DNA of 64,000 bases from Chamaecyparis obtusa (Eukaryota; Streptophyta; Pinopsida; Cupressales; Cupressaceae), in assembly GCA_027943335.1 (NCBI GenBank), contig BSBK01001870.1:496001-560000 (forward strand), read 5' to 3'. Positions 38,150 through 48,374 of this stretch are shown here, piece after piece; positions within the stretch are counted from its first letter, which is position 1; each line of letters opens with the position of its first letter. The notes beneath the pieces are model-generated. The model did no database searches and was not told where the DNA came from. It worked only from the letters and a program-made list of their open reading frames with translations. Both the position numbers and the translations under genes were made by a program.

Positions 38150-38580
38150 TAGTGGTGAATATTCATCAATTGGCGAATATGTCATGATCGGGTGATAGAA
38201 ATTGGTGAATAAAACAATCAAATATAGGTCGGATCATTCACCCAGATTTTATAAAATGGTCATATAGTGGTCAGAATGTTTGCCACTATTATTACGTAAT
38301 TTCAGTTTGGTAGTCAGGTTCTTCACCCATATTTCTCTTTACTATTTACTCTTATTCACCATAGATTAAATTGAGTGTCTCTTTCGAGGATCATCATTCG
38401 CCAAATTCCCATTTTCCTATGTGAAATTTTTATTTGTCCTAGGACCCAATTCACCATGCATCACATGCAATGGGGTCCTAAGTTCCCGCTCTATTCGCCC
38501 ACTCGATTACTTGAAATTACGCGGGGTTCTCCAAATATTAGTTCTTATCATATGTAACGGTCGGCCCATTCGCCAAAATG
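38150..38580. repeat. Left subterminal GGYGAA/TTCRCC motif array of the hAT element
   Basis: About ten copies of GGCGAAT, GGTGAAT, ATTCGCC or ATTCACC occur, for example near 38154, 38172, 38203, 38235, 38353, 38394, 38447, 38493 and 38567. CG and TG/CA versions alternate. hAT elements usually carry short subterminal motifs bound by transposase. That this motif is bound is inference. Confidence 0.65.
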
Positions 38581-38643
38581 GACGATGCCGATTATGAGGC
38601 AAAATCTGATGGCTGATATGAAAATGGTTTATTTGTAGTTGTC

Positions 38644-38650
38644 TATTTAA
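38644..38650 (+). promoter_or_regulatory. Candidate TATA box of the transposase gene
   Basis: TATTTAA lies about 185 bp upstream of the chosen ATG and just inside the subterminal motif array, the usual place for a hAT transposase promoter. Sequence and position are the only support. Confidence 0.35.
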
Positions 38651-38831
38651 GATATATGAGTTTCATTATTGAAACATGCCGGAAAGAAGGAGCTTTCAAG
38701 AGATTTTCATTTAATACTTAGTAGCATAATAATTCAGTTGATTCTGAGCTTAGAGCTCACAATTGCGATCGGTAGCGAACCAGAATGACTACGACTACGA
38801 GTTCGTAGTATTTTATTGCAGCCTTAATTTG

Positions 38832-41578
38832 ATGGAGATGTCACAGTCAAATTTAAACATGAAGAGGACTAATGAAGGTGGAGATGTCCAAGAGAGGCCA
38901 ACGAAATGCAAAAATATATCTTCATACTTTGGCGGGGGTAGACATAATAGTGTTGGTTAAAGTGAGGAAGGTACATCATCAGAGGAACTTGTACAATCTC
39001 AACCTACACAGGAGTCTATTCAACAAATTGGGGAGCCTAATAAATCTGGTGACGAAGTTGCAGAACCTGAAATCTCTAATGAAGATGACCTTGACAAAGA
39101 ATATCCAATAAAAAACCAGTACCAGGATGAATCAATCGACTTCGGTGATGATGATGGTGCAATTACCAGTAACACTAAAGGGAGAGGAAAATCGAAAGAA
39201 AAAATTGATTGTCAATGGGATATGGCCAGGAGATTTAAATTTGATTGGGCAGCAAAGTATCCATTCATTGAGCCCGTGGACAATCCAATTGTAGGTGAGC
39301 CGCTAGTAGAATGCATATGTACGATTTGTAGTTGGAAGTATAAAAAGGAAAAGTGGTTGCAACTTAAACTAGACACCATAGAGAAACATGTTGGTAAGAT
39401 TTACAAAACCTCAACTGTAGATGGAAGGGAAATAAAAGTGGTAAGATATAAAACAAAGGAGCAATGTCAACATAAAAGGAATGCTGAGGAATATTATTTG
39501 TTTCAAAAATTTAAGATGAAGCCTGGTGAAGTTCAAGGTTCTATTAATGCTATTTTTGCAAAAGCAAGTGAAGTAGAAGAATGCAGAAAAGTTGTTCAAT
39601 TAAGTAATGTTTTCCATATTTTGAGCAGAGGGTGTCCAATGACAGACTATCCAAAAATGAGTGGTTTGTTACACTTTCTGAAAGTCCCTAACTATCCTGT
39701 CAGTCATTGGTCGATAAACAGTGGATGGGAATGGGCAAGTTGTATTGCGCAGGTTGAAATAGAGGATGTACAAAGAAAAATAAAAGAGTCAACCTTTATT
39801 GCATTGTCCTTAGAAAAAGTTACATCAATAGATAATACACCGTGGGTATGCATGCATGTTTATACTATACAGAATAATGTCCGCCAACCACATCTACTAA
39901 CTGTTGCTAAATTGAGAGACAATGCGACAATAGAAACTTTATTTCAATTAGTAAAGAGCCATTTAATTGAATATGGAGCTATGGATGAATTGACAATAGC
40001 GAAGAAGTTGATCTGCGTTGGAGCAGATGGAGCTTCAGTAATGCAAGGTCAAAGGAATGGTCTTTGCACAAAGATGTAGGCTTCTTGTTCACCATATGTT
40101 GTTGGCATTCACTGTATGGCCCACAAGATGAATCTTGATTTTAGAGTTGTGAAGAAGTTTCCTTTAGTAAACAAGGTTGAAGATTTAGTAAGAGAGTTGT
40201 ACGCATATTTTTGTCGAAGTCCCAAACGTTTTAGGGAATTTCAGCACTTTGTTGATGGAATTACCAATGGAAACAAGCTTCTTAAAGATAATGATACCAG
40301 ATGGATCTCTTTGGATGGACCAACGCATCAAGTATTTTTTGAATATCAATCTTTGATTGGAATGATGTACGAAAATCGGGACAATGCAGAAAATCAAAGA
40401 TGTGGCGACCTGCTTCGGAGGTTGAGCAATTTAGAGACATTTTTGACTTTGGCATCTCTTCTTCCCATGCTAGAAGAAATGATGTTAATTATGAAAAAAG
40501 CCAAGCAAAGAGCCATGTATATTGTAGAATATGCTCACTTGCGTAAAATGTCATGCCAAGCCCTCGATAGTCTCTATCGTATTGACCTAAATTTATCCGA
40601 TGATAAATTTAATCACTGGCGAAAACTAATAGATTTGGATGATCCTGATAATTATTTAAAGATCATTGAAAATGGAGATTTATGTGTTTGTGTAAGGGGA
40701 TTTCAGATACCAATGTACTACAGTGCCCCAAAGAAGCGAGCTACAAGAGTTACAAGGGAAGAGTTTACCAAGATCGTCGAGTCTATAACAGCTAATGCAA
40801 GGGACATAGCCTATAGAGTTTCCTTTGAAATAAGATCACGATTCCCATATGATCAACTGCTTGAGGCCATGGCAATTGTGTTTCCTCAATATTGGTCCTT
40901 CAACTCTAAGGAAGATTATCGTAAAAGGCTGTTGACTTTGATAAAGGAATTTTGCAAATCTGTAGAATTCAATGGAGTGACTATCAAAGGAATATTAGAT
41001 GAGGGTCTTCTTAGACAGAAATCAGGCACCTTTGCAAGGACTATGAAGCATCAATATCAATTAATGCATAACCCACATGAAGAGGGCTCGGCAAAAAAGC
41101 TTTGGACATAACTAAAATAGAGCACAATGTTGCGTGAAGAAATTTCAGAGTACTTCAAGCTTGCTGATCTATGTCAAACCATGATATTGGGTTCAGTGGA
41201 GGATGAGAGAGTTTTCAGTGCTTTGGGCTTCCTAAAATCAAAGCTAAGAAACAAACTACACAAGAATTTGGAATCATGCTTGAGGGTATACACATCTAGG
41301 TATGATGTCAATACTTTTCCTTATCAAAAAGCAATGGAAATTTGGAAGAAAAGATGCAAAAGAAGAGGGGTGGGCAACACCATTAACCAATCTCCTACAG
41401 CAACTCAAGTGGGACAAGTACAGTTGGCAGTGGCACTAGCGATGGGATTGGGAGTCATAGAAGTGGAGGTCAGAGTGAACTTGAAGAAGACACAAATGAA
41501 AATGAAGAGAACAATGAAGCAACTACAATACCAGAATTGGATGATGATGATGACACAGAGATGAATTGGCAAATTTAG
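38832..41578 (+). pseudogene. hAT-family transposase, interrupted by four stops and a late frameshift
   Basis: Frame from the ATG of MEMSQSNLN. A possible BED/TTF-like zinc finger is CICTIC followed by a distal EKHVGK, at about residues 160-185. The RNase H-like core follows: FIALSLEKVTSIDNTPW near 39800-39850, then GADGASVMQG near 40021-40050, then IGIHCMAH-like VVGIHCMAHKMN. The C-terminal hAT dimerisation region has SVEDERVFSALGFLKSKLR near 41196-41255. TAA at 38958, TAG at 40077, TAA at 41109 and TAG at 41118 all lie in one frame and fit Gln codons changed by C to T. After about 41370 the natural acidic C-terminus, ending DDDDTEMNWQI, is in another frame, so one small indel lies there. 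The expected D-E of the first catalytic motif reads E-K. Non-functional. Confidence 0.88.
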
Positions 41579-41985
41579 GAAATTTTTGTTAAATTAGCAG
41601 TGGCAACCAATAGGTATTTTTTGAACTTATTAACTACTATATGATATCCTATCATTCAATGTTCATTTTAGAAAAGCAAGAATGTATTATGTTTCATCAT
41701 TAAAATTTGAGAACAAAGAGTATTATTACTGTAGAGTGTAGTTTATATCATGTCATCAATGATCATTCATATTTGAATTTGAAATTCCTAAATGAAATTT
41801 TGTATTCCAATAGCATATAATAGAGTAATTTTGTATTCTTAGTTAAACTCAACTAAGAATAAATGAATAAAATAGAGTAACTCAACATACATTGAATTGG
41901 AAAATATGAAAATTAGATAGAATCATAGAGCACAATTTGTTTTGTATTCATTTGCAATATATTACAATTTAAAGTAGTTCAAAAT
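41579..41985. other. Gap between the convergent hAT genes
   Basis: About 400 bp of AT-rich sequence between the stop of the transposase gene and the TGA of the minus-strand gene. It would hold both 3' untranslated regions. No other feature is seen. Confidence 0.5.
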
Positions 41986-44900
41986 TCAGAGCAATCTTTG
42001 TAGGCCACTCCAAACATCCTCTGATGGCAGAACAATTTGGTTCATAGTATAGTCACACTCCTGCAACTTCGTTAGCAATTCATTTTTGGAAGTGTGACTT
42101 GACAACACTGTTGATTCTAAAAGTCCATTCAAAGTTCTCACTGGTTTGATGAAATCCAAGAATGCATCACAAGATATGTCTGCAGGGAGAAAGCATACAT
42201 CAGTATTTATTTTGTCTTGCAACCTTGTTTTGTAATTTTCTCGTCCAATGAACTAATTTGCTTCAAATCCCTTAGGCAAACCAAGACTTTCCATTTTCGC
42301 TTTCCTTTGTTCCATCTTTGTGATCTTCTACTTAGCTTTGTCATCCAATTCCTGTGCTTCCCATAGCTTCTCACATTTGTGAATGATACTTGATACCTTT
42401 ACTGATGCATCAAGGCGGTTGCTAATTCCCTTGTTTGATAGATAACTATCACTCTTACTGTAGAGTTGTTGCATAATATCTTTTGCTATCTTTTCTTTGT
42501 TGACAACATCCATGTTCTGTTGAATGTTGTTTTGGAGCTTCAAGTAACATACTCTCATACTTTGAAGCATATCAAACCGGTCATACAAGCTATTAGACAT
42601 CACCAATATTTGGCCCCAAATGTGTTCTTTTGTAATCTTCACTAAATTATGACTAGTATCTGTTAAAGTCTGAATTGTACAATTGGCCTTCTTTAGTTCT
42701 TCTGCCATTTTTTCACAATTGTTTTTCTCTTCTACTGCTTTTTGTTCCCAATGATTGGCTTTATCTACCTAAGAGGCAGCATTACTCTCTAGATTTTTAA
42801 ATAACTTTTCTGAACTGGCTCTTTCTTTGTCAAGTTTTTTTATCATTTCTGCCAATTTTCCCCTTAGTTCCCGTTCCTTCACCTGCTCCTGTGCCAATTT
42901 TCCCCTCAGTTCCTTCAGCTCCTATTCCTTCAGTTTCACCTACCCCCGCTCCTATTCCTTCACTACCGCCTCAGCATGTCCTTGCTCTGTATTTGATGAT
43001 TTTTTAATCTTTTTTTGCAATTCTTTCAAACTGTTCTCTGAAGCTTTCCTCTTTGCTTTTTCATTGCCAATGTCTTCCTGTAACTTTTCTATATTTTTCT
43101 CGAGCTTGCTTTTCTCTCCTTCCACCTTTAGCAGTGCACTGTAGACCACTTGGTTTGTAGACTTTGAGACATTGATTTTGTCCACATTTTTTACTTTGGA
43201 AAAATCCATTTGGAGAGTGCTAACTTCAAATTCAGAGTAATCTATCTTACTCTCTGGTGGGTTTCCATCTTTGTTTGGTGGAATAACAACCATGAACTCC
43301 ATCATGTCTCTCTTTGGGTCATATGTTGGAAAAACCCTATTGGATGCAGGTTGTTCTTGTGCAGCTGTAGTAAGGGCACCAAACTCCAATGCCTTCTTTG
43401 ATTCCTTATTCTTTGTTTTTGTTTCTGCAAAATTATTATAGAAATCCTTGTAATGAAAATCTGGTGTTGCAGAAGGATTTGAATGTTTGAAAGGTGAAGA
43501 AGAGACAGAGATTGCAATGGCTGTTGATCTAACTAATGCTCTTTGAGGATTTGAACTTCTAGAGGGTTTTGCTAAACCTGAAATTGGCAACACTTCTTTA
43601 TGATCTAATGTCATTGTTTTGGAACTGGAACTGAAAATGGAAAACTTTTGCTTCTTGACACTATCTTCTTGTATGGGATTCTGTGTAGATTCTAGTGGCC
43701 TCTTTAGAGAGGGAACTTGTTCTATAAGGTGCCCACTCCTACCAATGCCAGTCCCATGAATGCCACTAGTACTACCACTAGGTCCACTATCAAAGCCAAG
43801 TCCTGCACCATGATCATAAGTAGTTTTTTCTGTCTGAATTGTATTCCAGACGCCTTCTCCTGTGGGACCCAAACCACCACCTTTATAACCCATTTTTTCA
43901 AGAATGACTACCCCTTTGCTATATACATTTTTTCGGTCCTCAGAGATTGCACAATGACTCCCAGTCTGTGGAGTACATGCATTATCAATATCATGATCAT
44001 CTGGATCATTGCTGTCAGTGTCGTATGTGGAGTTAGGATGCTCCATATTCCATAATTTGCTAAACTCTATATCCTTGTCTACGTCATCCAGATCTGCACT
44101 GGTCTTTGGTTCACCAAGAGCCTTTCTCATACTCCAAAAATCATCCATTTTCATTCTAGTCCATTTTCTATCCTTACAAGCTTCTGCTATTCTCTTTGTT
44201 ATTTTTATGTTTGATGGCTGAGCAACTTTGTCATAGAAATTGAAGGACATCCTAGGCTGTACAATGCCCTGATTTATTGTTGTCATAATTTGTGATGACA
44301 ACTGTTCAACTAAAATGTTTTCCTCAACGGAAACTTTCTCCATCTCTTTTCTAACGTCATCCCAGCTATCCTTGTTTTTGAACTTCTCTAGCAATGGTTT
44401 AATTTCATGTTGAAATAAGTTTGCAGAGTTCTTATTAGCAACAAGCCTTTCTTGAATGATGTTGAGTGGATCATACTTCTAGTACCACTCTAAATCAAAT
44501 TGAAAAATATCTAAAAAAAATTGTGCCACTTGGAAAGCCTTTCTCTCAAATGTTAACCCTCCAATTGAGAAAGGTAAGGAAGGGAATATGCCCTTCTTCG
44601 ATTGGCTAGAGAAGAGTCTATCTGTGCTCTCTAGTTGTACTACATATTCTATTGCAAACACCCTATCTGTCACATGCATTGGAAGTTTGTGGGGTTGTAG
44701 TTCTGATCCGTAAAACCTTAGCACAGTGTAATCTTCCATTAAGTACCAGTCAGCCAATTGAGTTGTGCTTCCAAGTTGGATGCAATCCCTACATGAAGCA
44801 GACAATCTGGGCATTGGAGTGCTTGTTATTTCTTTGTACAATGGGGCCAAAAAGAAGTCTACAAAATTACTGTAATTCTTTCTATTATCATACAATCTTA

Positions 44901-45822
44901 TCTGAGGTGTCTAGTTATATATTGGATTTGGAGCACCTGTCCCCCTCTGAATTTCAAGCTTGTTACCGTTGCTCATTAATATTGCAGCATTCTTGGCTAG
45001 CAGAAGATAGCACAAGTAGGTTGTGAACCTAAATGTCTTAGAATTGCCTCTTTTAATCAATGCTAATTGCTCTTGCATCGATTCAACCATGTGTCCAACA
45101 AAATTATATCTTATTGGTTCATTCAAACAATGGATATCCCAAATGAATTGAAGAATGCTGGCACTCACTTCCCTATTGTTTTTCAGTCTTAGGCAAAATG
45201 ATAGCGAGGATATAGTATCCTGAACCCATGGCACAAAAACCTTAAAATCATAAGGAGGCTTATGGTTCTCACCCAATGAAGCCATTGCCTCTGCAACTAT
45301 TAGACCCTTTACAAATGAATTTTTTCCATCTTGCAGGACTGCCTCATATTGCTTTGCTAGCACTCCCAGGTTGATTTTGTGTTTACAGTTTTGTGGGTCA
45401 AACCCTAGGTCTAGCAAACTGACAAATTCTTCCTGGGTTATTGTTAAAATTTCTTCCTGAGTTTGTTTATTCACAATTGATTTTTTTTCTTCATCATAAT
45501 TTTCTGCACAAATCTTGACAATTTTTGGGCAAGGGAAAACTTCAGGTAACAACATGTTACCCAGACCAACATCCCAGGAAGCAACTTTATTGGTTATTGC
45601 ACCTACCGCTGCATTAAATTTTATAAATTCTGACCTCCTTGGCCCAGTTGCCTTACTGCACAATGTATGTTTAATTGCTATAACTCTCTTTTCACCTTCG
45701 ATAATAGGATCATAAACATCATGATACTCGTTGATGAAACCAGGGATTTGTACTAGTTTTCTGAAGTCCATTATAGTTTTCCCTTCTGCTTGCCCTAGGC
45801 CTTGAGTTTTCACTTTCCCCAT
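41986..45822 (-). pseudogene. G-patch and coiled-coil protein gene of the hAT element, eight in-frame TAG codons
   Basis: One reading frame of 1279 codons runs from the ATG of MGKVKTQGLGQ to a TGA. It has no frameshift, but TAG occurs at 44911, 44479, 42952, 42940, 42922, 42769, 42328 and 42253 (lowest coordinate of each triplet). Residues 1 to about 300 are an unrecognised domain. About 310-450 includes YSNFVDFFLAPLYKEI and ADWYLMEDYTVLRFYG. About 555-570 has KMDDFWSMRKALGEP. Residues 637-677 form a G-patch: GVVILEKMGYKGGGLGP, then GAGLGF. A Lys/Glu-rich coiled coil spans about 900-1010. G-patch domains bind nucleic acid or partner helicases. No enzyme motif is seen. A role in transposition or its control is inference. 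As written, translation would stop at codon 304. Confidence 0.85.
43792..43914 (-). other. G-patch domain within the hAT accessory gene
   Basis: Translated on the minus strand it shows ILEKMGYKGGGLGPTGEG and, after about 16 residues, HGAGLGF. These are the hydrophobic-KMGY-GLG core and the closing GLGF expected of a G-patch. No stop codon falls inside the domain. Confidence 0.85.
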
Positions 45823-45826
45823 TGTT

Positions 45827-45982
45827 CTTTGAAAAAATTAAAAATAAAGATTCATAGATATTTACTAATAGTAATAATATCATAGATATTAACTAACTAA
45901 TTAAGAAAACCCCAATTGAAGAAAACCCCAATAGAACATGCAAGAATTAAAATTTCAAAATCAAGTTAAACTTAGTACTTAC
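45827..45982 (-). other. Candidate 5' UTR intron of the G-patch gene
   Basis: On the minus strand TTTCAG|GTAAGTAC is a strong plant donor, and TTTTTTCAAAG|AACAATGGG offers an acceptor five bases before the ATG. The enclosed 156 bp is AT-rich, as plant introns are. The donor is convincing; the acceptor is ordinary. Confidence 0.45.
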
Positions 45983-46161
45983 CTGAAATTAAACTTTGAA
46001 TTTTGAAATCAGGATAGATATAAGTTCGAATGGCTAAGGCTCTCACAAATTACAGTCTCGATTTCTGAATCTTCGGTGACGGTTCCCATTCAATAGTTCT
46101 TTTTAACTCTACTGCTACGAGTACGAGTCGATAGGTTTTAAAAAAGTAAATGTTAAAAACC

Positions 46162-46270
46162 TTTCATTAAATGGTAAAGTAATCTTTCTACATCATACAC
46201 GTGTAACGTAAACATTCGTAATCTTTCTAAAACATTACACGTCAACTTTCAACGTGTCACGTTTCCAGAG
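46162..46270 (-). promoter_or_regulatory. ACGT-core cluster upstream of the G-patch gene
   Basis: The segment holds the palindrome TACACGTGTA at 46196-46205, plus ACACGTCA and ACGTGTCACGT. GTAATCTTTCT occurs twice. ACGT cores, CACGTG in particular, are G-box or ABRE-type sites for plant bZIP and bHLH factors. It lies 340-450 bp upstream of the ATG on the proper side. Regulation is inferred from motif and position. Confidence 0.4.
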
Positions 46271-46361
46271 TGAGTTTTCAGAAAAGCTTTTTGAAACCCA
46301 TAGAACTTCCAAAATACAACTTCAGGCATTCATCTGTCGTAATCTAACGATTGTCATGATT

Positions 46362-46500
46362 GGCTTGGGCTAGAGATTTTGATCGACGAGCGGCGTGTGA
46401 TCGCATGGAATATTCTCTCCCCATGCGATCATGTGCCCACCGTTTGATTAGATGCCGTTGGTTTGTATGCAGTGGGACCACGTGATGATTCATCATTGAG
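46362..46500. repeat. 139-bp direct duplication, copy 1
   Basis: It matches 46842-46980 at an offset of exactly 480 bp, with roughly 90% identity by eye. It contains the first inverted repeat (46393-46436), GATTAGATGCCGTTGG and CACGTG at 46479-46484. Confidence 0.88.
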
Positions 46501-47502
46501 TATGTGCGCTGCTGCAATTGTGAGGGGCCCAATTCTTCATCATGTTAGTCATCGCTAGGTCATGGAATGGAGAAAGTCTCCAGTGAATGGGAGTTTTCCT
46601 TTATTGCTAAATCTCAATGGTGGGGCCTGGTTTCCAGATGAGTCAGATGGTCTTGTCATGTCAGAGCATCAATGGTGGTCGCTAAAGTGCAAGGGAGTTG
46701 CCAGAGATATGCAAAATCACGCCGACTGTTGATTCTTCTTTACGGTGTAGGGTTTCAAATTGTGGGCCATGGTGACATGTATGCACAAATGGCACTCCCC
46801 TATTGGCTGAAGGAAATAAAGAGATGGAGTGTGGTCAGCGGGGCGTGGGCTAGAGATTTTGATCGATGATCTGCATGTGATCGCATGGAATATTCTCTCC
46901 CCATGCGATCATGTGCCCACTGTCCGATTAGATGCCGTTGGTTTGTCTGCAATGGGACCACGTGATGATTCATCATCGAGGTGTTAGGTTGTGATTGGCT
47001 GAGCTGGTAAAATGTTCAGTTGTCGCATGATCGCATGTCAAATTTTTTTGACATGCGACCAAGCAACCGGTTACTTCTTGTGCTGGGTCCATTGGAGGGG
47101 AGGGCAGTGGTCCCGCTGGCGGTTATGTGGCATCCTGTCAGTGGCTGTCGCATGATCGCATGTTAGAGTTTTCTCACATGCGATCATGCGACTGGTTGAC
47201 ACCTGTTCCTTAGCCCAGTGGTAGATGGTGATGCGACATTTTCTGATTGGTCGATGTGGCGGAGACATGGAAATTATCGATGGGGCCATGGTTAGAGGGG
47301 CTTGCGGGTTGGCCAGCATGTTTCAAGATTTACGGTTGGCGTGACAGTTTGTCGCATGTTCGCATGAACCAATTTCATGCTTTGCGATCATATGACAAAC
47401 CCTATGTTTTGGCGGTGGTGGTCAAAAGACAAGGTAGAAGGGTGACGTGGAGGTATGTCGCATGTTCGCATAGCCCATTTCCTGGCTATGCGATCATGCG
47501 AC
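46393..47502. repeat. Family of six inverted repeats built on TCGCATGATCGCATG
   Basis: Six hairpin-capable units lie at 46393-46436, 46873-46916, 47031-47058, 47147-47192, 47347-47400 and 47457-47502. They share arms of the type GTCGCATGATCGCATG and its complement, with 4-13 base loops. The unit at 47147-47192 has a perfect 17-bp stem. The inner ends differ between units, and both arms differ together: GG/CC, GTCAAA/TTTGAC, GT/AC, AGCC/GGCT. It is not CRISPR: each unit is itself an inverted repeat and spacing is irregular. Confidence 0.85.
46842..46980. repeat. 139-bp direct duplication, copy 2
   Basis: The partner of 46362-46500. It contains the second inverted repeat (46873-46916) and CACGTG at 46959-46964. 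Confidence 0.88.
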
Positions 47503-47791
47503 AATTGTTCAAGCCTTAACTCTAAGATGAGATGACATTTTACTTTTCATTCAAGCCTTTACTCTAACCAATTATTCTATCGAGGTAATGAATAGATTAC
47601 ACGTATCTGTCAGTACATTGCTTTAATTCTATAATTAATTCAAATTTCAAATCGATATGATAATAAATATACTTAGTACATTGCTTTAATTCTACACATC
47701 GCCTATGGTAAATGGTAATATACTCAGTACATTACTTAAAACTTTACTTTATTTCTATCTAATAAATGCCAAATTAAGAATGATACTTTTC

Positions 47792-47905
47792 GGGCATATT
47801 GCTGGTCCTTATAACATTTACTGAAAACTATCGGTGGAAACATGACACGTGTCATGTTTCCGCCGATAGTTTTCAGTAAATGTTATAAGGACCAACAATA
47901 TGCCC
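47792..47905. repeat. 114-bp near-perfect palindrome centred on GACACGTGTC
   Basis: Two 57-bp arms meet without a loop between 47848 and 47849. Only two mismatched positions were seen (GCTGG opposite CCAAC, and GGTGG opposite CCGCC); both would be tolerated as wobble pairs in one transcript orientation. The outer ends read GGGCATATTG and CAATATGCCC, and the centre contains CACGTG. It lies between the hairpin family and the right subterminal array of the hAT element. It could be a small inverted-repeat element or a double-stranded RNA source. Confidence 0.92.
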
Positions 47906-48109
47906 AAAATTCATCTTTGGTCGTTGATGCGTATTAAATCCAATGGACGTTTGTCATTTGAGTCTGACGTCATTATCATAGTCATGGGTGATGGGACTGG
48001 GACTGTGGGACCCGATGCAACGTGTCAGTATTTAAATTTCCAATAACAAATAAATTAATTCAACTATTTGGAAAATAATTTTGCCATTTTTTTATAAAAA
48101 TGGTATCGG

Positions 48110-48330
48110 TTATTAAAATATTCGCCAACCAATACCCATATTTCAAAACATAATTCGCCATCAATATTAATAAATTTATTTTAAAAAAAATTTTAATCAC
48201 TATTTTTTTATAAAAATTGTGTAAACTATTAAAAAATTCGCCACCAAATATCCATAGATTGACGCATAATTCACCAACACTATTAAATTTTTTTCACCCA
48301 AATCACATGTGATTCGCCCCAATTTTATAC
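48110..48330. repeat. Right subterminal TTCGCC/TTCACC motif array of the hAT element
   Basis: About six copies of ATTCGCC or TTCACC lie near 48121, 48152, 48237, 48270, 48291 and 48312. Read inward from the right end they are GGYGAA, as at the extreme left end. Confidence 0.65.
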
Positions 48331-48374
48331 TTTTCGGGAGGGGGAGGTTCCTTAAAGTTATCCCTGATTACTAC

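Larger units (their letters stand above)
38138..48366 (+). mobile_element. hAT DNA transposon, 10.2 kb, two convergent genes
   Basis: The left end reads TAGGGATTTTTTTAG; the right end, read inward, is CAGGGATAACTTTAAG. These are short hAT-type inverted termini like those of Ac. The 8-bp duplication supports exact boundaries and a size of 10229 bp. The left half carries a transposase-like gene on the plus strand. The middle carries a long G-patch and coiled-coil frame on the minus strand, with about 400 bp between the convergent genes. The last 2.3 kb is non-coding and rich in inverted repeats. Subterminal GGYGAA/TTCRCC motifs fill both ends. Both genes contain nonsense mutations, so this copy is not autonomous. 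Carrying a second long gene is unusual for a hAT element. Confidence 0.92.

Noticed and set aside
42827..44221. Plus-strand frames opposite the G-patch gene
   Set aside because: They are antisense shadows of the minus-strand coding frame, Ser/Phe-rich where the sense strand is Lys/Glu-rich.
41986..45822. Genetic code with TAG reassigned
   Set aside because: The transposase gene in the same element uses TAA and TAG as disruptive stops and ends in TAG, and the copia polyprotein lacks internal TAG. Deamination is simpler.
46393..47502. CRISPR-like array
   Set aside because: Each unit is an inverted repeat, spacing is irregular (about 110-480 bp), there is no leader or cas gene, and the DNA is from a plant nucleus.
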